From RFSX01 sp965230215 (GTDB lineage Bacteria > Bacteroidota > Bacteroidia > Chitinophagales > Saprospiraceae): DNA of 64,000 bases. This document shows, one piece after another, positions 8,549 to 17,302 of the stretch. Every line of letters starts with the position of its first letter. Position 1 is the first letter of the stretch. A program made the translations under genes and the position numbers. Location of the stretch: assembly GCA_965230215.1 (NCBI GenBank), contig CBDDKN010000001.1, forward strand, positions 930,001 through 994,000. Reading direction: 5' to 3'. The notes under the pieces were generated by a model. The model made no database searches. It was not told the origin of the DNA and saw nothing but the letters and a program-made list of their open reading frames with translations.

Positions 8549-9202
8549 CTACTTAATTCGTGTTACTTTGCCACCATCAAATTGTTTTATTTGAATCACA
8601 CCTAAGTCACTACTATAATATAAAGTGTCACCAAGTGATTTTGCTTTGAAAATTTGATTGTAACTATTAGCTCCAATCATTGTGTCGTTAATAATTTCGA
8701 ATTTTGAAGGATATAAGTTTACCATGTTTTGGTGATCATGCAAATTTATACCGAAATAAGAATCAATATCATCAGAATTAAATTCAATGCTTAAGTGATC
8801 ATAAATATTAAATTCAGATTGTGGAACTAATGTATCAGTATTACCAAGCTCATTTGTATATTCTAATCTGCTATCTAAACTTATTAATAAGGAAATGCTA
8901 GAATCTTTGCTAATCGATTTGTAAATTATTCTTTCCGACTCATAATATTCATTCACATAGTTAAGCAGTCCACAATCACTTAATCGATTTGCTTCTGCCG
9001 TACTTGTCGTATCAAATACTATAATTTTCTCAAGAATTAGAGGTAAGCTATCATTGAAAATAAACTCACTTTCATCGAGTACATTTGGAAGCATTTTCTT
9101 CGATTCTTCATGTATGAATAGCTTTCCCAAATACTCATCATCTTCGCAACACGAATAAGCGCACAAAGAAAGAAGTATTAGGAAAATAATCTGATTTTTC
9201 AT
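8549..9202 (-). CDS. Lipoprotein of unknown function (C12)
   Basis: 217 residues. Signal peptide residues 1-18 with lipobox AYSCCEDD. The mature protein is acidic and beta-rich, without a recognisable domain. ATG is 22 bases from the cassette terminus; termini pair over 9 or more bases (GTTAGATGT). Probably anchored to the outer membrane, by analogy with Bacteroidota lipoproteins. Confidence 0.65.
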   Translation of the reverse strand: MKNQIIFLILLSLCAYSCCEDDEYLGKLFIHEESKKMLPNVLDESEFIFNDSLPLILEKIIVFDTTSTAEANRLSDCGLLNYVNEYYESERIIYKSISKDSSISLLISLDSRLEYTNELGNTDTLVPQSEFNIYDHLSIEFNSDDIDSYFGINLHDHQNMVNLYPSKFEIINDTMIGANSYNQIFKAKSLGDTLYYSSDLGVIQIKQFDGGKVTRIK

Positions 9203-9224
9203 TGAATTATTTATTGCTTACATC

Positions 9225-9270
9225 TAACGGTTTGGCTAGGGCGCGTTTTAATGCGCTTTAGCTTTTGTTG
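9225..9270. repeat. attC-13, short singleton (46 bp), belongs to C13
   Basis: TAACGG ... GTTG with stem GGCTAGGGCGC pairing imperfectly to GCGCTTTAGCT. The shortest attC in the array. Confidence 0.7.
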
Positions 9271-9281
9271 TGTGGTCGGTT

Positions 9282-9806
9282 TTATTTTGTTGTTTGTCTT
9301 CCAAATTTTGTCAGAACACTATCAACCGGTTCCCATAGTTCGATTTTGTTTCCATCAGAATCCAAAATGTGTACAAATTTTCCATAGTCATAGGTCTCAA
9401 TTTCATCTAGAATTTTGACTCCATTATTTTTTAATTTTCGTACTAATCCATTAAGATTTTGCACTCTATAATTAATCAAAAAATCTTTTTTCGAAGGGTC
9501 AAAATAATCTGTTGAGTCTTGAAAGACATCCCAGTTTAAATAATTCACTTCTTCAGGATTATTTGCATTTCTAAATTCAAATGGAGAACCATATTCATCA
9601 ACCACAAGACCTAAATTGTCACGATACCATTCTTTTGTTTTTTCTGGACTACTTGATTTAAAAAATATCCCTCCAATTCCTGTCACCTTTGGAACGACAT
9701 CTATTGATTCTCTTTCTTCTTCTTTCATACTGTTCTTTTTATTCTCCTTTTGGTTGCAACCAATCAAAGTCACAATTAAGAGTAAAAAACTGATAGATTG
9801 TTTCAT
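9282..9806 (-). CDS. VOC (glyoxalase-like) domain protein with lipoprotein signal (C13)
   Basis: 174 residues. The N-terminus is a lipoprotein signal (TLIGCNQ). Residues about 40-160 form one VOC half (GIGGIFFKSSSPEKTKEWYRDNLGL; later DSDGNKIELWEP carries the usual metal-ligand Glu position). VOC proteins are glyoxalases, dioxygenases or bleomycin/fosfomycin-type resistance proteins and are normally cytosolic; export of this one is unusual. A start at Met27 would give a cytosolic form. Confidence 0.8.
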   Translation of the reverse strand: MKQSISFLLLIVTLIGCNQKENKKNSMKEEERESIDVVPKVTGIGGIFFKSSSPEKTKEWYRDNLGLVVDEYGSPFEFRNANNPEEVNYLNWDVFQDSTDYFDPSKKDFLINYRVQNLNGLVRKLKNNGVKILDEIETYDYGKFVHILDSDGNKIELWEPVDSVLTKFGRQTTK

Positions 9807-9843
9807 TGTTAATTGCTATTGTTCTGTTTTTTTAACTGCCACA

Positions 9844-9899
9844 CAACGGAAAATTATATCCTCCGTACCCCGAAGGGTATGGAGTGATATATATTGTTA
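9844..9899. repeat. attC-14, short singleton (56 bp), belongs to C14
   Basis: CAACGG ... ATTGTTA. Stem TATATC-CTCCGTACCC pairs with GGGTATGGAG-T-GATATA, with one extra base in the right arm, the same polarity as the other sites. Confidence 0.78.
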
Positions 9900-9907
9900 G
9901 CATCTGG

Positions 9908-11332
9908 CTATAATTTAACGAACCTTCTTGTAATTATTTTACCTTCTTTAATTAGAACAGCCAAATAATTACCCTGAATTAATCTTGAAACATTCATTGT
10001 AATATTGTTCGCATCTACTTTTGTTTCTGACACTTTAACTCCCATAAGATCATATATAATTATCTTAGATAAATTACCTAGGTTTGTTTCTATTGTTATT
10101 AAATCATTTGTGGGATTCGGGAATATTTGAATATTATCTTGCTCTAGCAAAGATTCGTTTAATGATGTTGTCATTCTATAACAAACTGTGAGCTTAGGGT
10201 GAATTGTATTGTCTGGTGCATCACTCGATGCAAATTGCATTGTCCTTCTGCCGTTTTCGTTAATTAGCTTTATCATCATCCCGTATCCATTATTATTATG
10301 GATTGATTCAACCAAGGATGTGACATCAATATCCTGGTAATTTTGACTATTAGTTTCGCTTGCTTCTAATATTACGGAAATATTTGGGTCAGTATCAGGT
10401 TGATTATTCCAAGTTACAGACTCTGCATTCCATGGTTCTGTGACTAATTCCAATACAGATGAATTACTACCATCTGTCTGCGTATGTCCTCCATTCAGTG
10501 TATTTGAAAACAAATCTAATGAAGCACGTGTAATCACGGCTTCTTCAGGAATTTGTTCCAAGTCATTAAAACTAATAATACTCCTATCAACAAAAGCTTC
10601 GCCTCCCATTGTGCCGGACTGAGAAGAGAAAAATTGTGTTGTAGAGATATTTTGATCCGGCAAATTACTTTGTAGCCTTGCATCTAAATTATTACTATTG
10701 AAATCTAAGCAATTATCTGGTTCAAAATAACTAATCCTTAATAGAGGTCTTAATGTTTCGTCTGGAGCATCACTTGAGCCAAATTGTAAGGTTCGTCTAC
10801 CTGTCTCATTTAGTAGTTTTATCATAATTCCAAATGCATCATTAGGATTTCTATGATTATAACTTATTAGTTCAGTTACATCAATATCAATATAATCCTC
10901 ATCATTGCTTTGAGATGGAGGTAATACTATGGAAATATCTTCATTAGTGTTAGGTTGATTGTTCCACGTTACTTGGTCCTCATTCCAAGGTTCTGTAATA
11001 AGTTCTAATTGAGAACTATTACTTCCATCAGTTTGAGTATGCCCGCCATTTAATGTGTTAGCAAAAAGGGTCAATTGTGCATTAACAATTAGTGAATTTT
11101 CAGGAATTATTGATAAGTCAAAGTCTATTAAGCTTCTATCTATAAATTCTGTACCTGACATTGTTCCAGATTGAGCTGAAAAGAATTGTGTATTACCTAT
11201 GTTTTGATCTGGAATATTGCTTTGGATTCTTGCATCAATACCACTATTTGGGTCAGGTTGTAAGATTACCTCAGTTTGAGCTAAAATGCTTGTTGCAATT
11301 AAAATTGCAGAAATTGTTAAAAGTGCTTTCAT
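9908..11332 (-). CDS. T9SS-exported protein with two DNRLRE-type domains (C14)
   Basis: 474 residues. Signal peptide residues 1-18. Two tandem copies of a DNRLRE-like beta-sandwich (about 28-205 and 215-380) share DARIQSN/DARLQSN, LFANTLNGGHTQTDG and VTWNNQP. The C-terminal 80 residues form a T9SS type A sorting domain (IQIFPNPTNDLITIET ... ITRRFVKL). Inferred to be cell-surface or secreted, possibly carbohydrate binding. It is among the largest cassette genes and requires a Bacteroidota secretion system. Confidence 0.85.
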   Translation of the reverse strand: MKALLTISAILIATSILAQTEVILQPDPNSGIDARIQSNIPDQNIGNTQFFSAQSGTMSGTEFIDRSLIDFDLSIIPENSLIVNAQLTLFANTLNGGHTQTDGSNSSQLELITEPWNEDQVTWNNQPNTNEDISIVLPPSQSNDEDYIDIDVTELISYNHRNPNDAFGIMIKLLNETGRRTLQFGSSDAPDETLRPLLRISYFEPDNCLDFNSNNLDARLQSNLPDQNISTTQFFSSQSGTMGGEAFVDRSIISFNDLEQIPEEAVITRASLDLFSNTLNGGHTQTDGSNSSVLELVTEPWNAESVTWNNQPDTDPNISVILEASETNSQNYQDIDVTSLVESIHNNNGYGMMIKLINENGRRTMQFASSDAPDNTIHPKLTVCYRMTTSLNESLLEQDNIQIFPNPTNDLITIETNLGNLSKIIIYDLMGVKVSETKVDANNITMNVSRLIQGNYLAVLIKEGKIITRRFVKL

Positions 11333-11388
11333 TTTTTATATTGTATTATCTAATTATAAATTATTTTCTTGTTTGTGTTGCTTGATGC

Positions 11389-11470
11389 TAACGTTCCGTT
11401 AACATGCGGAGTGCGATAAGACATCAAGCGCTGTAGCGCAGATGGCTGCATTCCGACATGTTAAATGTTA
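11389..11470. repeat. attC-15, alpha family, short form (TTAACAT variant), belongs to C15
   Basis: TAACGTTCCGTTAACATGCGG ... CCGACATGTTAAATGTTA. Confidence 0.9.
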
Positions 11471-11477
11471 GTCATTG

Positions 11478-11939
11478 TTATTTCAATTTTACTAATTTAT
11501 AATACTCACCATATCGTTTAAGCGATTCTAAATCTTTTTCAGATATGTCTAATAACTCACCATAATCTTTATAAAAATCTGGATCAGGAGAAGATATTAT
11601 TAAGGTATCTTTATTTAATGCAATATTCCATTGATAAATTTGGTCAAAATCAGTAATCGAAATTATGGAATCGAAAATTTGATATCCTTTCTTATCAGAA
11701 CATACAGACAAAGAATGTTTACTTCTCTTTACTGTTAAAGATTTGTCTTCATTAAACTTTATAATTGCTCCTGGATTTATCGAAGTACAGAAAATACAAA
11801 AGTGACCTTTTGGATTATTCTCTTCAATCAGTTCCCATTTACCTACTATCTGCTGACTATAGTCTTGGGCGAGTGTGTAATTAGCCGCTATTAATTGAAC
11901 AAATAATAATAATCTATATGGAAGTTTTAGATCATTCAT
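11478..11939 (-). CDS. Secreted lipocalin-like protein (C15)
   Basis: 153 residues from MNDLKLPYR; the longer frame to 11999 is encoded by attC-16 and rejected. Signal peptide about residues 1-25 (cut near LAQDY). The mature part begins GKWELIEENNPKGHF and continues as a small beta-barrel resembling DUF-type lipocalin domains of Bacteroidota. Ligand unknown. Confidence 0.65.
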   Translation of the reverse strand: MNDLKLPYRLLLFVQLIAANYTLAQDYSQQIVGKWELIEENNPKGHFCIFCTSINPGAIIKFNEDKSLTVKRSKHSLSVCSDKKGYQIFDSIISITDFDQIYQWNIALNKDTLIISSPDPDFYKDYGELLDISEKDLESLKRYGEYYKLVKLK

Positions 11940-11960
11940 TTCATTAGTAAAAATAATGAC

Positions 11961-12041
11961 TAATGTTCCGTTGATATGCGGAGTGCGAAAAGGGTTCAAG
12001 CATTGTAGCGCAGATCACTGCATTCCGTGTATCAAGTGTTA
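11961..12041. repeat. attC-16, alpha family, short form, belongs to C16
   Basis: Starts TAATGTTCCG, a C to T change in the usual TAAC. The rest is TTGATATGCGG ... CCGTGTATCAAGTGTTA. The lost C may impair recombination at its left end. Confidence 0.85.
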
Positions 12042-12051
12042 CTTGCTGTCT

Positions 12052-12642
12052 TTATAAATTAAATCTAATCGTTAAAAATTCAGTTTGTTCCTCACACTCA
12101 TTAATCTGTACTTCATACTTCTTACAAAGCTTCGCATATCGTTTATAACGACTAGAGATTACATTATTAAATTCTTTATCAATCCCATCTACTACTTCTA
12201 GACCAACCAGATTGCATTCTGAATCAAAGTTTAATTTCATGCGAACAATACCTTCAGGTAATGAATCTCGTTTCTCTACTAAAACTCTTGGGTATTCTAA
12301 ATACTCTTTGATGATCAGAGGTGTTTCAATTCCATTATTATCATAATCTTTCTCGACAAATAGTGTATCTGTTTCAATCCACAATTTCCATTTACCCCTT
12401 CTTTCCCCGTTTATATATTCGCCCTCCTCTAATGTCAAAAAGTTCAAATCATATTTTTCATATTTGCCATGCTTATATCCTGATTTCTTGTTTATAGTGT
12501 ACTTTTCCTTTACCACTCTCCCATTTTCCCTCTTTTGCTCTCTTGTTAAATCATGATATGTAATTATTTCTTTGAACTCTGATCTATTGCTTACACAGCT
12601 TATGAAACAGACTAATGATATTGTTATAATAAACATCTTCAT
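12052..12642 (-). CDS. Lipoprotein with MORN_2-like repeats and TonB-C-like domain, copy 2 (C16)
   Basis: 196 residues, nearly identical along its whole length to the product of 1300-1890 (differences such as EYKE/FKE, GDRRG/GERRG, ERDALF/ETDTLF). Same lipobox (FISC) and same nine-base leader GTTACTTGC.... The attC of this copy (attC-16) is the TTGATAT variant, whereas that of copy 1 (attC-3) is the TTAACAT variant, so the copies are not simple duplicates of one whole cassette. Confidence 0.75.
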   Translation of the reverse strand: MKMFIITISLVCFISCVSNRSEFKEIITYHDLTREQKRENGRVVKEKYTINKKSGYKHGKYEKYDLNFLTLEEGEYINGERRGKWKLWIETDTLFVEKDYDNNGIETPLIIKEYLEYPRVLVEKRDSLPEGIVRMKLNFDSECNLVGLEVVDGIDKEFNNVISSRYKRYAKLCKKYEVQINECEEQTEFLTIRFNL

Positions 12643-12651
12643 AATAGCAAG

Positions 12652-12758
12652 TAACGTTCCGTTGATATGCGGAGTGCAAAAGGCATCAAGCGTTGTTAAT
12701 CTCCGAAGCTCCCGCGAAGGAGATGCGCAGATGACTGCATTCCGTGTATCAAGTGTTA
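12652..12758. repeat. attC-17, alpha family, long form, belongs to C17
   Basis: TAACGTTCCGTTGATATGCGG ... CCGTGTATCAAGTGTTA with the inner CTCCGAAGC/GCGAAGGAG hairpin. Confidence 0.9.
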
Positions 12759-12771
12759 GTGATCGCTTTTT

Positions 12772-13410
12772 TTATTCAACAATAATCTCAGTTAACCCAT
12801 TTCTGATTGAAACAAACGATAGTCTTCCATTCTCCCTAAATAAATCAGAAAATGGTTTTTCTCCAATTTTTGAATTAAAAAACTGAATATCCTTAAAATC
12901 TATGCATATGTCATCACTCTGATCTGACCAACCAAAATCGTCAAAATATATTAAATAATTACCAACTGATTTTGGTATTAATTTATAGCCAATATTGATA
13001 TCATCAGTAATTATCCCAGTATAAATTGCCATTGAACACTCTCTAATGTATTCGTCTGTCATTGCGTCAAATGATTGATCTGTAAACTCTAATCCCTCAA
13101 GTAATTCAATTTGAAAATCACTTATCCCATTTGAGTTCTTGTATATTCTTACTGAATCAGTTTCTGGATCATACTTTTGGATTATAATTCGTACATAAAA
13201 TGATTCGTTTGTTAGATCGAAGTCCTTAGAAGAGCTTGTGACAGAATTCCTTTCTATTGAAAAATGAATGTCAATCTCATCTCCTTGATTTACAACATTG
13301 TTCTCTAATTCAAATATTACAGGTGTTCGAATACTAAAATCACTTTGATTACATAAATTGCAATTTGTAAGTATCACGCAGGAAATGATAAATGCTATAA
13401 TCCTATACAT
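12772..13410 (-). CDS. Lipoprotein of unknown function (C17)
   Basis: 212 residues. Signal peptide residues 1-16 with lipobox ILTNCN. The mature region (VNQGDEIDIHFSIERN, KSVGNYLIYFDDFGW) looks like an immunoglobulin-like beta-sandwich, but no family is identified. Termini pair over 10 bases (GTTAGTGATC). Confidence 0.65.
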   Translation of the reverse strand: MYRIIAFIISCVILTNCNLCNQSDFSIRTPVIFELENNVVNQGDEIDIHFSIERNSVTSSSKDFDLTNESFYVRIIIQKYDPETDSVRIYKNSNGISDFQIELLEGLEFTDQSFDAMTDEYIRECSMAIYTGIITDDINIGYKLIPKSVGNYLIYFDDFGWSDQSDDICIDFKDIQFFNSKIGEKPFSDLFRENGRLSFVSIRNGLTEIIVE

Positions 13411-13439
13411 TCAAAATATTCTATTTTTTTAGTGATCAC

Positions 13440-13600
13440 TAACGTCTCGCGGAGATGCCCAGCAAACTGCAGTCGCGCTGTAGCGACAAAGTGCAGCGTC
13501 GCCTCAGGCAAGTGACATCCGCTCAACTTTCAAGATAGGTCTTTTTATTATTCTTTAGTAATTCTTGTGTTGCCTGAGGTGGGGTCATCCTTCGATGTTG
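13440..13600. repeat. attC-18, beta family with inserted hairpin, belongs to C18
   Basis: Beta arms. The left arm between GATGCC and CCTCAGG is expanded by CTGCAGTCGC ... GCGAC ... TGCAG, a self-complementary stem absent from short beta sites. Confidence 0.88.
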
Positions 13601-13610
13601 TGTGCAGTTA

Positions 13611-14003
13611 CTACTCTTCTATTTCTGGAATTACAGGTGAAAGTAATTCATCATCGAATTCAATTACATTTCCCTTTTTCATACACAATATTTTAAATTG
13701 ATTTTCATTCCCCCTCAAGCTATCTTCATTGTCATGAACATATAAGACTCCATACGAGCCTGTTGCAATTCTTGAAATCCATTCATAAAAATCAAAAATG
13801 TGTTCTGCCCGGTGGTTGTGATTTGCCATAATCATCAAATGATAAAATCCATTCAAACATTTCAAGTGATAGATTTCGTTTATAATATTCATTTGCGAAA
13901 TTTTCGCTTTAATCTTTGCGATAATTTCATCTAATAATTCATCATCCTCACCTTCTTCATTGTAAGATTCTCGAATAACAACCCAACCATTTACTTCTAT
14001 CAT
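13611..14003 (-). CDS. Immunity protein of the Imm7 family (C18)
   Basis: 130 residues, cytosolic. Matches the Imm7 pattern: N-terminus MIEVNGWVVIRES, a middle helix HIFDFYEWISRIATGSYGVLY, and the diagnostic tail DDELLSPVIPEIEE. Imm7 proteins neutralise toxins of polymorphic toxin systems. No toxin gene lies in this window, so it is an orphan: it may protect against rival toxins or be part of a stored immunity repertoire. Confidence 0.8.
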   Translation of the reverse strand: MIEVNGWVVIRESYNEEGEDDELLDEIIAKIKAKISQMNIINEIYHLKCLNGFYHLMIMANHNHRAEHIFDFYEWISRIATGSYGVLYVHDNEDSLRGNENQFKILCMKKGNVIEFDDELLSPVIPEIEE

Positions 14004-14027
14004 AAATTGAATTCTTCAAATTGCACA

Positions 14028-14192
14028 CAACGTCTCGCGGAGATGCCCAGCAAACTGCAGTCGCGCTGTAGCGACAAAGTGCAGCGTCGCCTCAGGCACA
14101 CTAGTCCGCTTTGTTTCTAAGATAATGTTTATTTTCGTATTTCACCAATGAGTTATTGACCCTTCCTGAGGTGGGGTTATTCTCCGCTGTTA
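14028..14192. repeat. attC-19, beta family with inserted hairpin, belongs to C19
   Basis: Same left-arm insertion as attC-18; right arm TTCTCCGCTGTTA. Confidence 0.88.
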
Positions 14193-14208
14193 TCTGCTAT
14201 TTATTTTG

Positions 14209-14868
14209 TTATGTATTTACGTTTATCGCGATCAAAATTTTCCTCCTAGGGCTAATTAAATAGAAGTCAATATTTTGAATTAGTTCTTCACCATCTGAAA
14301 ACGAATGTTTGAAATATTTAAAAGCATAGTAATTCCCTTTTTCATTCAACAATTCTTTTAGATTATATTCAGATTTGTTTTCAGCATAAGAAGCAAAGTG
14401 AAATGCATCTTTATCATCTGTTTTCAATGGAGTTCTATTCCATTTTTTTAGTTCCCAATCATCCCTAGTTCCTTTTTTAGGATATTGGTTAAAATAAATT
14501 GAATCAAGATTTATTAACTCTTTAATGATTTTTTTGTCCAATTTGTATACCGAGATTGAACTTCCATCTCCATTAAAATTCCTTTCCGAATTCAATTCGT
14601 AAATTGGCTCGGGCATGACGAATGAAATCCCAAATAAGTTCTTTGTATAGGCTTTTGATTCTATAGCTTCAATCGGCTGCCAAAATAATTTTGATCCAGG
14701 TAGTATTTCAAATACTAACCCGGAAAAAACAATTAGTCCAATGAGCCATATTGAGTTCCTTTTTGCATTGGTTTTATCATTTTTGAAGAGGGCTCTAATT
14801 AATTTAAAGCACACTAATGGATAGCCAATTACTTGGATTAAAAGAAATATGATAAATATCCATATCAT
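14209..14868 (-). CDS. Membrane protein of unknown function (C19)
   Basis: 219 residues. Two transmembrane helices at about 2-22 and 39-58 are followed by a 150-residue soluble domain (begins around WQPIEAIESKAYTKN) that ends in a hydrophobic strand RRKILIAINVNT. No family recognised. ATG is 41 bases from the cassette terminus. Confidence 0.6.
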   Translation of the reverse strand: MIWIFIIFLLIQVIGYPLVCFKLIRALFKNDKTNAKRNSIWLIGLIVFSGLVFEILPGSKLFWQPIEAIESKAYTKNLFGISFVMPEPIYELNSERNFNGDGSSISVYKLDKKIIKELINLDSIYFNQYPKKGTRDDWELKKWNRTPLKTDDKDAFHFASYAENKSEYNLKELLNEKGNYYAFKYFKHSFSDGEELIQNIDFYLISPRRKILIAINVNT

Positions 14869-14909
14869 TCTATTTCATTTGTTAGCTCTCAGGTTTTTTA
14901 AATTGCAGA

Positions 14910-15068
14910 TAACGTATAAGCGGATGCGCAGCAAGTCCGATGCCGCCGGTTCCGGCAAGGACGTCGCGTCGGCCCTTCCTTTAAATACACTCTACAAATT
15001 ACGAATTTAAAACGACTAATAATGAACGTCTGGACGTAAGGAAGGGATGGCGTTATCCCGCGATGTTA
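14910..15068. repeat. attC-20, gamma family, belongs to C20
   Basis: TAACGTATAAGCGGATGCGC ... ATCCCGCGATGTTA, nearly identical in its centre to attC-26. Confidence 0.88.
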
Positions 15069-15071
15069 CCA

Positions 15072-15524
15072 TCATTTTCTATACTTTATTATAACAAGAC
15101 CAAGGATATAAATTGCCAAGTAAACTACGTACTTAATATCTTCCAAGACTATTTTAATAAGCTTAATAATTCGCGTGTCGTTTTCAGAAAAGCCAAATAT
15201 GTAAGAATACTCTAAGCTATAATACGTTGCAAAATGAATGATTATAAAACCAACTAGTATGGTCAATGTTCCTGAACAGACTATGCATATTGTTTCATTA
15301 ACCTTTAGCAGCTGGACTATAGCAAACATCATATTAAATATCAAAACCACAAATTGAGCAAAAAAATATGCATAGAACAAACCATATGTAAGTGCATATA
15401 AAAAACCATATAGTATTGGTATATCCTTAATGATGGCAATAGGGATCACTAGAATTAACCAAATTGAATAAGTCAAAACAAATAGCTTATTCCCTTCTAT
15501 AAATGACTCCTCAATTAATTTCAA
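15072..15524 (-). CDS. Four-helix membrane protein (C20)
   Basis: 150 residues from a TTG start; no in-frame ATG precedes the first membrane helix. About four transmembrane helices (roughly 14-32, 36-72, 79-103, 126-146) leave little soluble sequence. The stop lies 3 bases from attC-20. No family recognised. Small membrane proteins of this kind occur in phage-defence and in envelope roles; there is no evidence for either here. Confidence 0.6.
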   Translation of the reverse strand: MKLIEESFIEGNKLFVLTYSIWLILVIPIAIIKDIPILYGFLYALTYGLFYAYFFAQFVVLIFNMMFAIVQLLKVNETICIVCSGTLTILVGFIIIHFATYYSLEYSYIFGFSENDTRIIKLIKIVLEDIKYVVYLAIYILGLVIIKYRK

Positions 15525-15545
15525 GCAATAACATTTAATTGATGG

Positions 15546-15670
15546 TAACGTCTCGCGGAGATGCCCGCCTCAGGCATACCAGTCCACTTTGTATTCAAGA
15601 TAAGATTTATTTTCGTATTCCCCCAATGAGTTACCAACACTTCCTGAGGTGGGGTTATTCTCCGCTGTTA
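15546..15670. repeat. attC-21, beta family, belongs to C21
   Basis: TAACGTCTCGCGGAGATGCC ... TTCTCCGCTGTTA. Confidence 0.9.
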
Positions 15671-15685
15671 GGTATAGCTACACTT

Positions 15686-16315
15686 TTATGCTTTACTAAA
15701 TAAGGAAATTAGAAAGCTATATGCGATAACATAGAATAAAAGCGGACAGACTAAAAACCAGAATCTAGCTTTGCTTTTATTAACATTTGTTACTGTTGTT
15801 ACCCCAATATAGCTAACAACTACACTGTAGACTAACATTAATATTAACAATATTGCTATGAGTAATTCATAAATACTTACTTCATCTGAGATTTGATGAG
15901 GAACTTCAAAAACAAAAGTATTCATAATCGATATCAAGAATATATAGACATAGAATATTAATCCAGAATACATAAATAAATGTCGAGACGTTTTAATATC
16001 ACTTTTTCCTCTGCTCCAACCAATTCGTAAATCATAAAACCAACCTCCTAAGTAATATCCAATCCACCCTACCGTAAGTCCAAGGGTTATTGATCCAATC
16101 CAGAAAATCCACCAAACATTTAAGGATCCAAGCAATTCGTAATCTCCTCTAATTTCAAGCTTCAATAATTGAGTATCAAACCTATCCATACCAGCTCCTA
16201 TGAGGAATAATACAATTGCAATATTGAAAATACCAGGAAGTTCTCTATTCTTCCAATGCTCATTAAAAAATACTTTTGGCTCAGTAAAAAGAGTAATCCA
16301 GAATTCTGATTTCAT
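15686..16315 (-). CDS. Yip1-like integral membrane protein (C21)
   Basis: 209 residues with five predicted transmembrane helices. The layout resembles bacterial YIP1-domain proteins: an N-terminal soluble stretch (FTEPKVFFNEHWKNRELPG), glycine-rich helices (GWIGYYLGGWFYDLRIGW), and a C-terminal LLFYVIAYSFLISLF. Function in bacteria unknown. Confidence 0.65.
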   Translation of the reverse strand: MKSEFWITLFTEPKVFFNEHWKNRELPGIFNIAIVLFLIGAGMDRFDTQLLKLEIRGDYELLGSLNVWWIFWIGSITLGLTVGWIGYYLGGWFYDLRIGWSRGKSDIKTSRHLFMYSGLIFYVYIFLISIMNTFVFEVPHQISDEVSIYELLIAILLILMLVYSVVVSYIGVTTVTNVNKSKARFWFLVCPLLFYVIAYSFLISLFSKA

Positions 16316-16337
16316 AATTTGATCATGTAGTTATACC

Positions 16338-16403
16338 TAACGGATAATTGTATGTAGCGTCTCTGCGACGAAGGAAGCAGATATGCTATCATACATAGTG
16401 TTA
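16338..16403. repeat. attC-22, delta family (66 bp), belongs to C22
   Basis: TAACGGATAATTGTATGTAGC ... GCTATCATACATAGTGTTA. Stem GTATG-TAGC pairs with GCTA-T-CATAC, with one extra base in the right arm. Confidence 0.85.
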
Positions 16404-16418
16404 GCTACAGGTATTTCT

Positions 16419-17291
16419 TTAGTATTCAATTCTTCTTTCAGTTAAAAGTGTCAATAAATCATTCATATTTTTTCTTTCTCGCTTTACCCAGTTGTTTCGA
16501 TTATCGTAGGTGTAAATGTATTTCATCGAATGAGGATGAATTGTTTCGTTTTGATATGAATAATTTTCAATTGGGTTTGAGAACTTATCATATTTTTTCC
16601 ATATGATCGATTCATTATTTGTTTTTACATACTTTGATGTCATTTTAACAGCTGTAATCTCTCCTTCGATATTAAATTCGTATAGTGTTGACTCTCTATG
16701 AATTCGTTCACTATCTTTTAATTTAAAATTGTCTCTTTTGACAGCATTATCTTCAAATTTGTATTCAAAGTATGATTCTGATATCACAACGAATTGTTGG
16801 TTACCATGACTTTCATCTTCAGAATGGATTAACTTCGTTATATTCCCAAATGAGTCATGTTCATATTCCATTTTATATTGCACATATCCTAGTCTATTAT
16901 ATTCAAGCAGGATAAGGTTTCCATTTGAATCATAAGAGTATTGGGTGAAATTATCTTCTTTAGAATTATTGAATTTTGTCTTCTTAATCAATAAACCATT
17001 TTTGTTGAACTGTTCGATTTGTTGATATTTCGGTGACTTAGGTATATCTGCCATTCGTTTTATTGTTCCATCGTCAAAAGTATTCGAATCGCTTGTGTCT
17101 TTATAGATTGAGGTGATTATTTCATTTTTATTTGGGTCGTGAAATGTTATGTCATAGTGGTCTGGAATTCGGTCCCTGTTTAAAGGATTAATAGCATTGC
17201 AATACCAACCCATTCTTTCAATTTTGGCAGTTGAAGGAAGTAGTTTTGATTCTGTTTGAAATCCAATGATATGTTTTTCGATTTTTTTCAT
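16419..17291 (-). CDS. YD-repeat (Rhs-like) protein (C22)
   Basis: 290 residues. YD-type repeats are readable from about residue 85: EQFNKNGLLIKKTKF, TQYSYDSNGNLILLEY, MEYEHDSFGNITKLI, TLYEFNIEGEITAVK, YTYDNRNNWVKRERK. The ending NNWVKRE resembles SNWVKKE in the gene at 4215-5189, so the two are related. Unlike that gene, no signal peptide is seen. Function unknown. Confidence 0.7.
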   Translation of the reverse strand: MKKIEKHIIGFQTESKLLPSTAKIERMGWYCNAINPLNRDRIPDHYDITFHDPNKNEIITSIYKDTSDSNTFDDGTIKRMADIPKSPKYQQIEQFNKNGLLIKKTKFNNSKEDNFTQYSYDSNGNLILLEYNRLGYVQYKMEYEHDSFGNITKLIHSEDESHGNQQFVVISESYFEYKFEDNAVKRDNFKLKDSERIHRESTLYEFNIEGEITAVKMTSKYVKTNNESIIWKKYDKFSNPIENYSYQNETIHPHSMKYIYTYDNRNNWVKRERKNMNDLLTLLTERRIEY

Positions 17292-17302
17292 CTACTTGTA
17301 GC

